Positions 7,595-17,214 of a DNA stretch of 64,000 nucleotides are shown here, piece by piece. The stretch is from the NCBI GenBank assembly GCA_016933955.1, contig JAFGTT010000019.1, forward strand, positions 1-64,000. Direction: 5' to 3'. The DNA is from Candidatus Zixiibacteriota bacterium (GTDB lineage: Bacteria > Zixibacteria > MSB-5A5 > GN15 > PGXB01). Position 1 is the first letter of the stretch, and the number at the start of each line of letters is the position of its first letter. Below the pieces are notes generated by a model. The model did no database searches. It was not told the DNA's origin and saw only the letters and a list, made by a program, of their open reading frames with translations. The position numbers and the translations under genes were made by a program.

Positions 7595-8785
7595 ATGAAA
7601 ACCACTTTCAAACTGACAGCTCTGGTGATCGGCCTTGTCCTGGCCGCTTTTGCGCTTGCGACCGCCGACCAGAAACCGTCTTTTGATGTCAATGTCTACG
7701 GGTACTTCAAGCTGGATGGTGCCTACGATCAGAATGAAACCAGTCATGGTAATTTCGTGATGTGGGTAAATCAGCAGGAGTACGATGACAACGACGAGCA
7801 GTTCAATATGACCGCCAATGAAACTCGTCTTGGTATTAATCTGAAAGGTAAGAATTACGGGAATATCAATGTCAATGCCAAAATCGAGTTCGATCTTTAT
7901 GCCAGTGTCACCGGCGGAGTCGCCGAGAACAAGGCGATGCTTCAACTGCGCCACGCCTATTTCGAGGTGATTTCGGGTCAGTTCAAACTGCTGGCCGGTC
8001 AGAGCTGGGATATTGTCAGTCCCCTCAATCCCTCGACCCTGAATTACCCGGTTCTCTGGGGCGTCGGTAATATCGGTTATCGCCGTCCTCAGGTCAGCAT
8101 GTGGTACACCATGCCGGCCGGATCAGGAACCAATGTCACAGTCGCGGGCGGATTCTTCCGGACGATCGGAAGCAATCTCACGCCGACTTTCTCTCTGGCT
8201 CTGGGCGAGGAAACCGAAGGCGCCGATGACGGTACCGATGCCGGAATCCCGACCTTCCAGGGAATGTTGGATATCAAACACGAATCGTCGGACTGGTCGA
8301 TCAGAACCGGTGTTTCCGGTCTGTGGGGCGAATTAAAAGCCGAGACCAATATGGGCAATTCAGAAACCTATAACAGCTGGGGTGTCAACGGCCACCTGAT
8401 GATTTCTTCCAATTCGGGCTATGGGCTGGCCGGCGAGGTTTATTCCGGCTCCAACCTCGGCAGTTATTTCGGCGGCATTCTCAACAACAGCACGGTCGAT
8501 GGAGTCAATTCCTTCGGCGGCTGGGGAAGTGCCTGGTTTACGCCGATTCCCAAAGTCAAATTCAGCGGCGGTGTCGGTGTCGATGATCCCGATGATAAAG
8601 ACCTGGGTAACAACACCCGTTCCAAAAATACCGCCTATTTCGGCAACATCCGTTACAGCCTGGTTCCGAATGTTACCCTCGGTCTCGAGGTGTCCTTCTG
8701 GGAAACCGACTATAAGATGAGCGCCGATGTCACCGAATCATATGACGACGTTCGGGTTCAAACATCCTTCATATTCAATTACTAA
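7595..8785 (+). CDS. DcaP-like outer-membrane porin
   Basis: A predicted trimeric-type beta-barrel porin for small organic solutes. It has a signal peptide ending in 'ALATA' (cleavage about residue 24), then 'VNVYGYFKLDGAYDQNET', typical of the DcaP group. Alternating hydrophobic/polar strands run to a C-terminal phenylalanine-rich strand ending 'QTSFIFNY', a usual Bam-recognition end. 'AYFEVISGQFKLLAGQSWDIVSPLNPST' matches the family's conserved central region. At 396 residues it is normal. A GGGAGAAA ribosome-binding site lies just upstream of ATG 7595. It is monocistronic, ending in a strong terminator. Confidence 0.85.
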   Translation: MKTTFKLTALVIGLVLAAFALATADQKPSFDVNVYGYFKLDGAYDQNETSHGNFVMWVNQQEYDDNDEQFNMTANETRLGINLKGKNYGNINVNAKIEFDLYASVTGGVAENKAMLQLRHAYFEVISGQFKLLAGQSWDIVSPLNPSTLNYPVLWGVGNIGYRRPQVSMWYTMPAGSGTNVTVAGGFFRTIGSNLTPTFSLALGEETEGADDGTDAGIPTFQGMLDIKHESSDWSIRTGVSGLWGELKAETNMGNSETYNSWGVNGHLMISSNSGYGLAGEVYSGSNLGSYFGGILNNSTVDGVNSFGGWGSAWFTPIPKVKFSGGVGVDDPDDKDLGNNTRSKNTAYFGNIRYSLVPNVTLGLEVSFWETDYKMSADVTESYDDVRVQTSFIFNY

Positions 8786-8801
8786 TATTTTTCTGGATTT
8801 T

Positions 8802-8832
8802 AAAGCCCCCGGCTAACGGGGGCTTTTTTTTT
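8802..8832 (+). terminator. Rho-independent terminator after the porin gene
   Basis: Stem AAGCCCCCG / CGGGGGCTT with a 5-nt loop and a run of nine T at 8824-8832, beginning 16 bp after the porin stop. The following 270 bp to the next start hold no supported gene. Confidence 0.92.
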
Positions 8833-9104
8833 GCTCTTTTCAGAGAATTACTATATTCAATCCGGCCGCCGTTCAAACCATGATCATTATTCCGGAATAT
8901 TTTTGGCATACCTGTTCAAAATCTGACCATTGCGCGGAAATTCAACCGCTTTCCTGTGCGTTTTTCGGGCCTTACCGTTTCTTGTAAACGGCCATTATCA
9001 TGGGGTTAAAGGGATTAATTCTATTCTTGTCTTCGGGCATACCATTTGTATTACACCCCTCTGCCCTCAAACCGAAAATGCTAACTGACAGGGGGAACAT
9101 TTTG

Positions 9105-10856
9105 ATGGGGTTTAATGAATTGAAGCCGCGGGGCGGATTATGGCTATTGGCTATTTATCTGCCTCTATTTCTGTGTCTATTGACCGGATCGGCCCCGGCC
9201 ACCTCACCGACCTCGGTGACCCTGACCTGGACCGCGCCGGGCGATGATGATGATATCGGAACCGCCGCCGAATACGATCTCCGTTATTCGCTGGAACCGA
9301 TCACCGAAGACAACTGGAACAGCGCCGAACAGGCTAACGGCGAACCATCGCCACAACCGGCCGGATCGGCCGAGACTTTTGAAGTCACCGGATTACAGCC
9401 GGGGACATCCTATTATTTTGCGATCAAGACCGCCGATGAGATTCCCAACTGGTCGGAGCTGTCCAACGTTATTGCCCGCTCGACTCTTCCCGAGGATACT
9501 CCGCCCGGGGATGTATCTACGCTGGTAGCGGGAACACCCACCCAAGCCACTATCACGCTGGGCTGGCTGGCACCGGGCGATGATGGTTCATCCGGAACCG
9601 CATCCCAGTATGATATTCGTTATTCCACGGCAACGATCACCTCGGCCAACTGGGATGCCGCCCTTCAGGCAAGCGGCGAACCATCGCCCCAGACGGCCGG
9701 GACACCACAAACTTTTATTGTCACCGGTCTCGATGCCGGGACGACTTACTATTTTGCCCTCAAGACGGCCGACGAAGTCCCCAACTGGTCGGGATTATCG
9801 AATATCGCCTCGGCCACGACTGAGGAAGAACCGACCGTGCCCGATGCACCTCTGGTTATCGGGCCGGATAATGGTGTGATCGATCTTGTCCAGCCGGTCG
9901 ATCTCAGCTGGGTGGATGTCGGCGAGGCCGATATGTACCGGGTCCAGCTCGATGATAATGCCGATTTCGGCAGCATTATTATCGACACTACTATCACCAC
10001 TGTCACCTTCGCCGCCTCCGGGCTTGACGATGGATTAACCTGCTACTGGCGGGTGGCCGCCCATAATGATGTCGGCTGGGGTGACTGGAGTTCTGTCCGG
10101 AGTTTCACCACCGTCTGTCCGCTCCTCGATCCGCCGTCGCTGGCCTCACCGGCCGATGGGGCTGTCAATGTTACTTTGCCGATCGCGCTCGACTGGACCG
10201 ATGTGGCCTCTATCCTGCAGTACCGTCTCCAGGTCGATGACCAGTCCGATTTCTCCTCGCTGGTGACGGATATTCTGACCTCCGGGTCGGCATATACTCT
10301 CTCGGGACTGGCCGAAGCCACCACCTATTACTGGCGGGTCCGCTCCAATAACGCCTGCGGTTCGGGCGCATGGAGCGCGGTGCAATCATTCACAACCCGC
10401 GATAATACCCTTCCGACGGCTATTTCCAACCTGGTCGCTTCGGCAGGTAATGACAACGGCGAAATCATCCTGACCTGGACAGCCACCGGTGATGATGGTA
10501 CTGTCGGAACCGCCTCGCAGTACGATATCCGCTACGCCATCACGCCGATCACTCTCCAGAACTGGGATCTGGCCTCGCAGGTCAGCGGCGAACCTTCACC
10601 GCAGACATCGGGAACTACCGAATCGTTTGCGATCGGCAATCTCAATCCCAACCAGACCTATTATTTCGCTATCAAGGTGGTCGATGAGGCCGGCAACTGG
10701 TCCGGATTATCGAATGTGGCTGGCGGTCTTCCGGCCGATCTGATGCCCCCGGCGAAAATCAACGACCTTGGTTTTCTGCAGGATTTCGATATTGAGGATG
10801 GGTTGTTAAGACCGCGAGGTATATTGGGTCACAGGAATGAAATGATTATCGGTTGA
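9105..10856 (+). CDS. Secreted fibronectin type III repeat protein, abruptly ended
   Basis: The start is set at ATG 9105: AGGGGG lies just upstream and the protein then opens with a signal peptide (hydrophobic 'WLLAIYLPLFLCLL', cleavage near SAPA). Five FN3-like domains follow. Domains 1, 2 and 5 share the unusual long loop 'NW..A.Q..GEPSPQ' and the motif 'YYFA.K..DE..NWS.LSN'; domains 3 and 4 form a second type with 'YRVQLDD' / 'YRLQVDD' and 'YWRV'. A sixth domain appears to begin at 'PPAKINDL' but the frame stops about 25 residues later in unrelated sequence. There is no YPNPFN-type sorting domain, unlike the other large secreted proteins here. It may be a 3'-truncated surface protein; its ligand is unknown. 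Confidence 0.8.
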   Translation: MGFNELKPRGGLWLLAIYLPLFLCLLTGSAPATSPTSVTLTWTAPGDDDDIGTAAEYDLRYSLEPITEDNWNSAEQANGEPSPQPAGSAETFEVTGLQPGTSYYFAIKTADEIPNWSELSNVIARSTLPEDTPPGDVSTLVAGTPTQATITLGWLAPGDDGSSGTASQYDIRYSTATITSANWDAALQASGEPSPQTAGTPQTFIVTGLDAGTTYYFALKTADEVPNWSGLSNIASATTEEEPTVPDAPLVIGPDNGVIDLVQPVDLSWVDVGEADMYRVQLDDNADFGSIIIDTTITTVTFAASGLDDGLTCYWRVAAHNDVGWGDWSSVRSFTTVCPLLDPPSLASPADGAVNVTLPIALDWTDVASILQYRLQVDDQSDFSSLVTDILTSGSAYTLSGLAEATTYYWRVRSNNACGSGAWSAVQSFTTRDNTLPTAISNLVASAGNDNGEIILTWTATGDDGTVGTASQYDIRYAITPITLQNWDLASQVSGEPSPQTSGTTESFAIGNLNPNQTYYFAIKVVDEAGNWSGLSNVAGGLPADLMPPAKINDLGFLQDFDIEDGLLRPRGILGHRNEMIIG

Positions 10857-10918
10857 TGTGCCGATGATCGGATAAAAGTGTAAACCTCCGGTTAACCCGG
10901 AGCCCGACACCTCGAAAT

Positions 10919-10954
10919 ATCCCCGCCGCCGTGATATGGCGCCGGGGATTTTTT
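10919..10954 (+). terminator. Rho-independent terminator after the FN3 gene
   Basis: A 12-bp stem with one mismatch (ATCCCCGCCGCC / GGCGCCGGGGAT) around a 7-nt loop, followed by a short T run. It separates the FN3 gene from the aconitase-family gene. Confidence 0.8.
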
Positions 10955-11084
10955 ATATGCGGAATCTTGTCAATAATCGGAAAAGCCCCCCTTTTTCCCC
11001 CTTTGCTTTTCGGGTCAAAGTGCCGTATAATTGGGCGTTGAATATGCTTGAAAATCAATACCCTTTTTAAAAACAGGTGCTTAT

Positions 11085-13070
11085 ATGGCGGGACAAAATC
11101 TGATCGAAAAAATAGCCCGGAAACATGCCGTCGGACTCGAACCAAACCATATCGTCCACTCCGGCGATTATTTGTCCATCAAACCGGGTCATGTCATGAC
11201 TCACGACAACACCGGCGCGGTAATCCCCAAATTCAAAGGAATCGGCGCCGCCAGAATCGCCAACCCTCGGCAGGTGGTTTTTACCCTCGACCATGATATC
11301 CAGAACAAATCCGAGGAAAACCTGGCCAAATACTCCAAAATCGAGGCCTTTGCAAAGGAGATGGGGGTCGATTTTTATCCCGCCGGACGCGGTATCGGCC
11401 ACCAGATCATGTGCGAGGAAGGCTACGCCTGGCCGGGTACCATGGCGGTCGCCTCGGACAGCCATTCCAATATGTACGGCGGCCTGGGCTGTCTGGGCAC
11501 CCCGGTAGTGCGAACCGATGCCGCCGCTATCTGGGCCACCGGGCGCACCTGGTGGCAGGTCCCGCCGGTGGCGCTGGTGGAATTAAAAGGGCAACTTCGG
11601 CCGGGAGTAACCGGCAAAGATGTCATTATCACCCTGTGCGGGTTTTTCAACAAGGATGAGGTCCTCAACCACGTCCTCGAGTTCACCGGTGACGGGGTCG
11701 CCGGGCTATCGATCGATCAGCGGCTGACTATCGCCAATATGACTACCGAATGGGGGGCGCTGGCCGGGGTGTTTCCGATTGATGAGCGGACCTGCCAATG
11801 GCTTGAGAATCGCGCCGAATATATTGTCAAACGCGGTCCGGCCCGGGTCCCGTCCGATGCCGATGGCGGCGAATTTCATCCCCGGATGAACCCCGACCGT
11901 ATTCATGCTCTTCGGGCCGAGAATTTAAAGGCCGATACCGATGCGTTCTACGCCCGCAGACTGACCCTTGACCTGGCCACGGTTCAGCCGTATATCTCCG
12001 GCCCCAACACGGTCAAAGTGATGACCTCGGCGGCCGAGATGGATAAGAAGAATGTCAGGATTCACAAGGCTTATTTGATCTCGTGCGTCAACAGCCGGGT
12101 CGAGGATATCGCCCAGGCCGCGGCCGTGGTGAAAGGTCACCGGGTTGCCGATGGGGTCGAGTTTTATATCGCCGCGGCATCATCGGAGGTCCAGGCCGAA
12201 GCTGAAAAACGGGGCGACTGGCAGACTTTGATCGAGGCCGGGGCAATCGAACTACCGCCCGGATGCGGGACCTGTATTGGCCTGGGCCGGGGAACCCTTA
12301 ATGACGGCGAAGTGGGCATCTCAGCCACCAACCGCAACTTTAAAGGACGGATGGGTTCCCGGAGCGCCGAGGCCTATCTGGCCTCACCGGCCGTGGTCGC
12401 CGCCTCGGCAATCGCAGGGAAAATCACGCTACCCGGAGAATTCGGTCAAATTCCCCTGAACGGTGAAATAACCATCAATAAGAAGCCCGAAAGCAAACCG
12501 GGGCTGGTCAGCATTATCGATGGTTTCCCGGATATTGTCGAGGGGGAATTGATTTTCTGTCACCAGGATAATCTCAACACTGATGGCATCTATCCCGGTA
12601 AATATACCTATATCGACGATTTCACTCCCGAACAACAGGCGCGCGTGGTGATGGAAAATTATGATCCGCAGTTCGGGAAAATCGTCAAAAAAGGCGATAT
12701 TCTGGTTGGCGGCTTCACCTTTGGAAGCGGTTCCTCGCGCGAGCAGGCCGCCACGGCTCTGAAATACCGCGGTATAAGATTGGTCCTGGCCGGATCGTTC
12801 TCGGAGACGTACAAACGCAATGCCATCAATAATGGTTTTCTGGTCATCGAGGCGCCCGATCTGGTAACCGACCTGAAGCAGAAATTCGGGACCTCGCAGT
12901 TGACCGTCCGGACCGGAATCAACTGCAGTATTGATTTCAGGATGTCGATCTTGAACGCCCACGGAAAGTCATACTCCATCGATCCGGTCGGGGCGGCCGC
13001 CCAGGAATTGATTGTTATCGGCGGTTTGGAAAACTGGGTCAAAGAGAAACTCCGGGCCGGCGGGGAATAG
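11085..13070 (+). CDS. Aconitase-superfamily hydratase, homoaconitase-like
   Basis: A [4Fe-4S] hydro-lyase of 661 residues with the large and small (swivel) parts fused. Cluster cysteines are visible at '[10 protein letters not shown]' and '[14 protein letters not shown]'; '[14 protein letters not shown]' and the swivel motif '[13 protein letters not shown]' are intact. The segment '[19 protein letters not shown]' is characteristic of homoaconitase and fungal Lys4-like members rather than standard AcnA/AcnB. The substrate could be homoaconitate (lysine via aminoadipate), citrate/isocitrate or another tricarboxylate. Neighbours favour a tricarboxylate role: an MFS carrier starts 6 bp downstream and an MmgE/PrpD enzyme, often a methylcitrate or aconitate enzyme, follows. 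No lysine genes are nearby. Confidence 0.85.
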   Translation: MAGQNLIEKIARKHAVGLEPNHIVHSGDYLSIKPGHVMTHDNTGAVIPKFKGIGAARIANPRQVVFTLDHDIQNKSEENLAKYSKIEAFAKEMGVDFYPAGRGIGHQIMCEEGYAWPGTMAVASDSHSNMYGGLGCLGTPVVRTDAAAIWATGRTWWQVPPVALVELKGQLRPGVTGKDVIITLCGFFNKDEVLNHVLEFTGDGVAGLSIDQRLTIANMTTEWGALAGVFPIDERTCQWLENRAEYIVKRGPARVPSDADGGEFHPRMNPDRIHALRAENLKADTDAFYARRLTLDLATVQPYISGPNTVKVMTSAAEMDKKNVRIHKAYLISCVNSRVEDIAQAAAVVKGHRVADGVEFYIAAASSEVQAEAEKRGDWQTLIEAGAIELPPGCGTCIGLGRGTLNDGEVGISATNRNFKGRMGSRSAEAYLASPAVVAASAIAGKITLPGEFGQIPLNGEITINKKPESKPGLVSIIDGFPDIVEGELIFCHQDNLNTDGIYPGKYTYIDDFTPEQQARVVMENYDPQFGKIVKKGDILVGGFTFGSGSSREQAATALKYRGIRLVLAGSFSETYKRNAINNGFLVIEAPDLVTDLKQKFGTSQLTVRTGINCSIDFRMSILNAHGKSYSIDPVGAAAQELIVIGGLENWVKEKLRAGGE

Positions 13071-13076
13071 GGCGGG

Positions 13077-14372
13077 TTGTCATTTGTGAATCAGCCGATC
13101 AGGCTTCTGAATAGGAATTTTTTCCTTCTCTGGCAGGGGCAACTGGTCAGCCAGCTCGGCAACCAGGTGCATGGTATTGCCATGATGTTCTGGCTGAAAC
13201 ATGCCACCGGGTCGGCAGGACTGATGGGTACCCTGATGATGCTTTCGATGTTGCCGGGAGTACTTCTGGGGCCGATCGGCGGGACCGTGGCCGACAATTT
13301 CTCACGCCGCAAAATTATAATCGCCAGTGATATTATCTGCGGTCTGGCCGTTCTTTCACTGGCCGGATTGCTGTTATGTTCTCCCGAAAATATATCCCTG
13401 GCCGTTGTCTGGTTATTCGTGGCCGGGATTCTGGTTGGAACCGTCAGCGCTTTTTTCCGTCCCGCGATTACGGCCGCCATTCCCGATCTGGTCCCGACCG
13501 ATAAAGTGGCCGCGGCCAATTCGATGAATCAATCCTCCTTTCAGATTTCGTCACTTCTGGGTCAGGGGGCCGGGGGAGTCTTGTACCGCGTCCTGGGGGC
13601 ACCGGTACTTTTTTTGATCGATGGTCTGACATACCTTTTTTCCGCAATAAGCGAAATGTTTATTATCATTCCACAAAACATTCCCGAGAAAACCCCCGGT
13701 TTCAAACCAATCATGAGAAAATTCCTTACCGATACCGCCGTCGGGTTTGATTATGTCTGGAGGAACCGGGGAATGAAAACCGTGTTTCTGACAGCCGCCG
13801 TCCTCAATTTCCTGATATCCCCGGTAGTTGTACTGCTCCCGTTCTATGTCGAAGATCACCTGAAAACCACGTCAGACTGGTTCGGTTTTATGATTGCCGC
13901 CCTCGGGGCCGGATCGCTGATCGGTTATGCGCTGGCCGGAATGTTGAAGATCGCCGGCAAAACAAGGAGTCTTCTGTTGATTCTGTTCCTGATTTTGCTC
14001 AGTCTGGATTTTGCCCTGCTTGGTATTTCCGGTAACAGGTTTTTTTCCCTTTTGCTTTTTTTGATAATGGGAATTATGACCGGAGTAATCAATATCAATA
14101 TTATTACCGTCCTTCAGGTTATGACTCCGGGTGAAATCCGGGGACGGGTGTTTGGTCTTTTGGGAACCATCACCGGCGGGCTTATGCCGATCGGGATGGG
14201 CCTGGCCGGAGCCGTCTCCGAGATACTTGACAATAATATCCCGCTGATCTTTATTATCTGCGGCCTGGCTATGGCCGGTGTGAATATAGTCATGGCTTTT
14301 GATAAACATTTTCGAGAATTTTTGGCGTGCGAGATAAATAATAATAATAATACCGAATCGAAAGAGGAATAA
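13077..14372 (+). CDS. MFS transporter
   Basis: A major facilitator protein of 431 residues with about 12 membrane segments. It opens with 'NFFLLWQGQLVSQLGNQV', and the loop after helix 2 has 'GPIGGTVADNFSRRKIII', the usual MFS D-x-x-x-R-R/K motif. The subgroup is that of MFS_3 / enterobactin-exporter-like drug and metabolite effluxers. It starts at TTG 13077 (or GTG 13086), 6 bp after the aconitase-family stop, and its stop adjoins the next ATG by one base, so the three genes form a tight operon and it probably carries a substrate or product of the flanking enzymes. The C-terminus ends in a run of Asn encoded by five AAT repeats. Confidence 0.85.
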   Translation: MSFVNQPIRLLNRNFFLLWQGQLVSQLGNQVHGIAMMFWLKHATGSAGLMGTLMMLSMLPGVLLGPIGGTVADNFSRRKIIIASDIICGLAVLSLAGLLLCSPENISLAVVWLFVAGILVGTVSAFFRPAITAAIPDLVPTDKVAAANSMNQSSFQISSLLGQGAGGVLYRVLGAPVLFLIDGLTYLFSAISEMFIIIPQNIPEKTPGFKPIMRKFLTDTAVGFDYVWRNRGMKTVFLTAAVLNFLISPVVVLLPFYVEDHLKTTSDWFGFMIAALGAGSLIGYALAGMLKIAGKTRSLLLILFLILLSLDFALLGISGNRFFSLLLFLIMGIMTGVININIITVLQVMTPGEIRGRVFGLLGTITGGLMPIGMGLAGAVSEILDNNIPLIFIICGLAMAGVNIVMAFDKHFREFLACEINNNNNTESKEE

Positions 14373-14373
14373 C

Positions 14374-15741
14374 ATGGACAAGTCAATATCCCGGCAAATC
14401 GCCGAATTCGCGGTTGGTCTCAAATATGAGGATTTACCCGAAAACGTCGTCACTGAAGTCAAGCGATACCTGTACGACTCCGTCGGTTGCGCCTATGGCG
14501 GCTATCATACCAGGGATGTGAAAATTCTCCGGGATATTTACCTGGAAATGGCCGGGACCGGCCAGGCCACCGTTATCGGCTATGGTGACCGTATCCCGGC
14601 GGTCAACGCCACCCTGGTTAATTCCCTGATGATTCGCGCTCTCGATTTCAACGATATCTATTGGAAGGAAGACCCTTCCCACCCCTCCGACCTGATTCCG
14701 GCCGCTCTCTCGGCCGGGGAACTGACGGCGAAATCAATGAAAGATGTTATCGTCGCCATTGTCCTGGCCTATGAATTCGAGCAGAGGTTGTGCGAATTCG
14801 CCGTCCCGGGTGTCCGGGAACGCAAGTGGCACCATGCCACCCTGACCCAGTTTGTCTCGCCCATAGTGGCCGGTAAACTGCTCGGTCTCACGGTCGATCA
14901 GATGGTTCATGCCATCGGCATCAATGGTTCCCACAACCATACCATCGGGTGTCCTACGGCGGGGCAGTTGACCATGATGAAAAATACGGTTGATCCAATG
15001 GCTGTCCAGTCCGGTGTCTTCGCCGCCCTGATGGCCCGCAAGGGATACACCGGCACAGAGAAAGTTTTCGAGGGGAAAGAAGGTCTGATGGATGTTTTCG
15101 GACCCGAATGGGCACTCGATAAGTTGGTCGGAAATCTCGGCAAGAAATTCAAAATACTTGAATGCGGAATGAAAGCCTTTCCGACCGAGGCTCTGACCCA
15201 TACCCATCTTTCCGCCACCCTGAAGGTCGTACGGGGGAATAACATCACCTACGATCAAATAGAAAGCGTTACTATCACTACCATTGCCCGCGCCTGCGAT
15301 ATTCTCTTCGATCCCCATAAGTACCGCCCCGAATCGCGTGAAACCGCCGATCATTCATTGCCCTATTGCGTCGCCTGCTGTTTGGTCGATCACGGAATCT
15401 CGACCCGGTCGTTTTCCGAAGAAAAATTGAAAGATAAGCGGATCTGGGAGGTGATCGATAAAATCAAGGGCGAGGCCTCGCAGGAATTCGAGAAAATGTT
15501 TCCGGCCAAACAGCCTTCAAAAGTCGCCGTGAGAACCAATGACAACCGTGAATACTGGGAATATCTTGAATATCCCAAGGGTGACCCACGGGAACCGATG
15601 ACCATCGAGGATCTGGAATCGAAATTCAACGGTCTTTCGGCCGGATTATTATCACCGGAACGGCAAAAGCAGATCAAGGATATGATTTTTTCATGTGAAA
15701 AGATTCCGGCCGGCGAGTTTTTGAAAAGTCTGATTGTCTGA
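14374..15741 (+). CDS. MmgE/PrpD family protein (2-methylcitrate dehydratase-like)
   Basis: 455 residues, full length for the family, which includes 2-methylcitrate dehydratase PrpD, cis-aconitate decarboxylase and iminodisuccinate epimerase. Visible family features are 'RALDFNDIYWKEDPSHPSD' (active-site Asp and the HPSD motif), 'NGSHNHTIGCP' and the lysine-rich 'GMKAFPTEALTHTHL' region in the middle. Being last in an operon with an aconitase-family enzyme suggests chemistry on citrate-like acids, for example the methylcitrate cycle, in which PrpD and an aconitase act in sequence. No PrpB or PrpC is present nearby, so the pathway is unproven. Confidence 0.85.
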   Translation: MDKSISRQIAEFAVGLKYEDLPENVVTEVKRYLYDSVGCAYGGYHTRDVKILRDIYLEMAGTGQATVIGYGDRIPAVNATLVNSLMIRALDFNDIYWKEDPSHPSDLIPAALSAGELTAKSMKDVIVAIVLAYEFEQRLCEFAVPGVRERKWHHATLTQFVSPIVAGKLLGLTVDQMVHAIGINGSHNHTIGCPTAGQLTMMKNTVDPMAVQSGVFAALMARKGYTGTEKVFEGKEGLMDVFGPEWALDKLVGNLGKKFKILECGMKAFPTEALTHTHLSATLKVVRGNNITYDQIESVTITTIARACDILFDPHKYRPESRETADHSLPYCVACCLVDHGISTRSFSEEKLKDKRIWEVIDKIKGEASQEFEKMFPAKQPSKVAVRTNDNREYWEYLEYPKGDPREPMTIEDLESKFNGLSAGLLSPERQKQIKDMIFSCEKIPAGEFLKSLIV

Positions 15742-15763
15742 TTTCACATAAGTACAATTGAAA

Positions 15764-15793
15764 GGTGCCGGACCATATAAACAATCCGGCACC
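15764..15793. terminator. Shared hairpin between convergent genes
   Basis: A perfect 9-bp stem GGTGCCGGA / TCCGGCACC with a 12-nt loop, between the MmgE/PrpD stop (15741) and the convergent porin stop (15817). The U tract is weak on both sides, so it is a plausible bidirectional terminator only. Confidence 0.6.
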
Positions 15794-15816
15794 ATATTAT
15801 TCCCTATTATCTTTGA

Positions 15817-16995
15817 TCAGATATTGATTTGCAGTTGGGTTCGAAGGCTGATATCTTTCCAGGTATCGCCGTTACGGGTATGACCGTACCAGGTGAGATC
15901 ATTCTGCAATTCCAGATAGCCCCCGATTATTTCATAATTGAGTCCGGCACCGATCTCGACCTCCCGATCGAGCACTTTCCCGGTGGATTCGTAAGCGTCT
16001 CGCGCCAGATCGCTTTTGAAATCCACCCGGGCGTAACGGATTGAAATGTCCAGCCGGGGATTAATCGTATAAGCTGCTTGAAGCAGTAAACCGGTCATGC
16101 CCAATCTTGTCAGGGGCGGATGACCCATATCCACAAAACCGGCATAGCCGATAACCAGAAACGATGCCCCATGATATTTCACCAGCAGTTCCGGGGCCAG
16201 TCGAATCGAAAAATCCTGGTGTTCGGTCAGCTCGATATCCCAGCCGCCGCTTATTCCCAGGCTGTATCGCAAACCGCCGCCTTCCTTATCGGCGTTGCTT
16301 TTCACATTAATACCGTTGGCGTTATAAGATAAATTTAAAAACAGCTCGGGATGGAAATCGGCCCGTGAGGCGGAATTGGCCAAATCCGAGGGATTGGGAC
16401 GGTCTTGGTTATAAACCAGCGGAACCCCGATTCCATGAGAAGCGCGGGCATTAACCCCGGTGAAAACACCGGCGGCATAAGCCCATTCGGGCGGGCTGGT
16501 ATAACCGTTGTGAACCATTAGACCCATCTGGCGCTCGCCTCCGAAATACTTGGAAACAACGGCCCAATCAGGGTAAATCAACCGGCTGAATGACTGCATC
16601 CTGTAATTGGTAAACGGGACTTTGTACTGCCCGGCCCGGAACTGCAAATTGTCATTGAAGCGATAATTCAAATAAAGATCCATCAACTCCAGCGACTTGG
16701 GGGCGAAGCTGAGATGGGTCCGGTAGGTCAGATCAGGCGAACCGAGTATTCCCGACAGAATCAGCCTGAGCCGCCGCGCTTCCATATAAACCTTATCGGA
16801 CCGCTCATTACTCGGGTCATTGTCCTTGTTTTCATATTCCATTTTGAGTTGGCCGATAAGCTGGATTCTCAGACTGCTGTTGCCGTCCTGACTTTTAAAT
16901 TCAAACGGGCCGATTTTGGATTCGGCCGATGTATTCCGGCTGATAATTGCCGCCAGGGCCAGAAGCCATATCACCGAAATTGATTTGCCTAACAT
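15817..16995 (-). CDS. OprO/OprP-type outer-membrane porin
   Basis: A 392-residue outer-membrane barrel of the phosphate-selective porin O/P family. A signal peptide ends near 'SRNTSA', then come 'RIQLIGQLKMEYEN', 'RRLRLILSGILGSPDLTYRTHL', 'LQFRAGQYKVPFTNYRMQS' and 'GGERQMGLMVHNGY', all typical of the family. The C-terminal strand ends 'RTQLQINI'. Family members pass phosphate, pyrophosphate or other organic anions, and in environmental bacteria they are often linked to unrelated nutrient loci. It is divergent from the mttB operon (220 bp between starts), so it could admit a methylated substrate for that operon; this is inference. Confidence 0.85.
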   Translation of the reverse strand: MLGKSISVIWLLALAAIISRNTSAESKIGPFEFKSQDGNSSLRIQLIGQLKMEYENKDNDPSNERSDKVYMEARRLRLILSGILGSPDLTYRTHLSFAPKSLELMDLYLNYRFNDNLQFRAGQYKVPFTNYRMQSFSRLIYPDWAVVSKYFGGERQMGLMVHNGYTSPPEWAYAAGVFTGVNARASHGIGVPLVYNQDRPNPSDLANSASRADFHPELFLNLSYNANGINVKSNADKEGGGLRYSLGISGGWDIELTEHQDFSIRLAPELLVKYHGASFLVIGYAGFVDMGHPPLTRLGMTGLLLQAAYTINPRLDISIRYARVDFKSDLARDAYESTGKVLDREVEIGAGLNYEIIGGYLELQNDLTWYGHTRNGDTWKDISLRTQLQINI

Positions 16996-17214
16996 ATAGA
17001 CCTCTTGGGCATCAGGGAATTGTCTGTTTTTCCGGTAAATCTCATATTCCGCCTCATATTGGCGCGATTTTAATCAAAAAAACATCATCCGGCAAGATAC
17101 AAAATGAAATATTTATTCGGATATGGTCCCATGTTCCTTTGAGGATTAGGTTGTATAATAATTATTAGATTGTTATTATTAAATATCGGACAATAGTCTT
17201 TACGGGGGATACAA

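Noticed and set aside
17000-17214. Possible cobalamin riboswitch before the corrinoid operon
   Set aside because: No recognisable B12-box or paired architecture; only an AT-rich leader with a TATAAT at 17154-17159 lacking a good -35.
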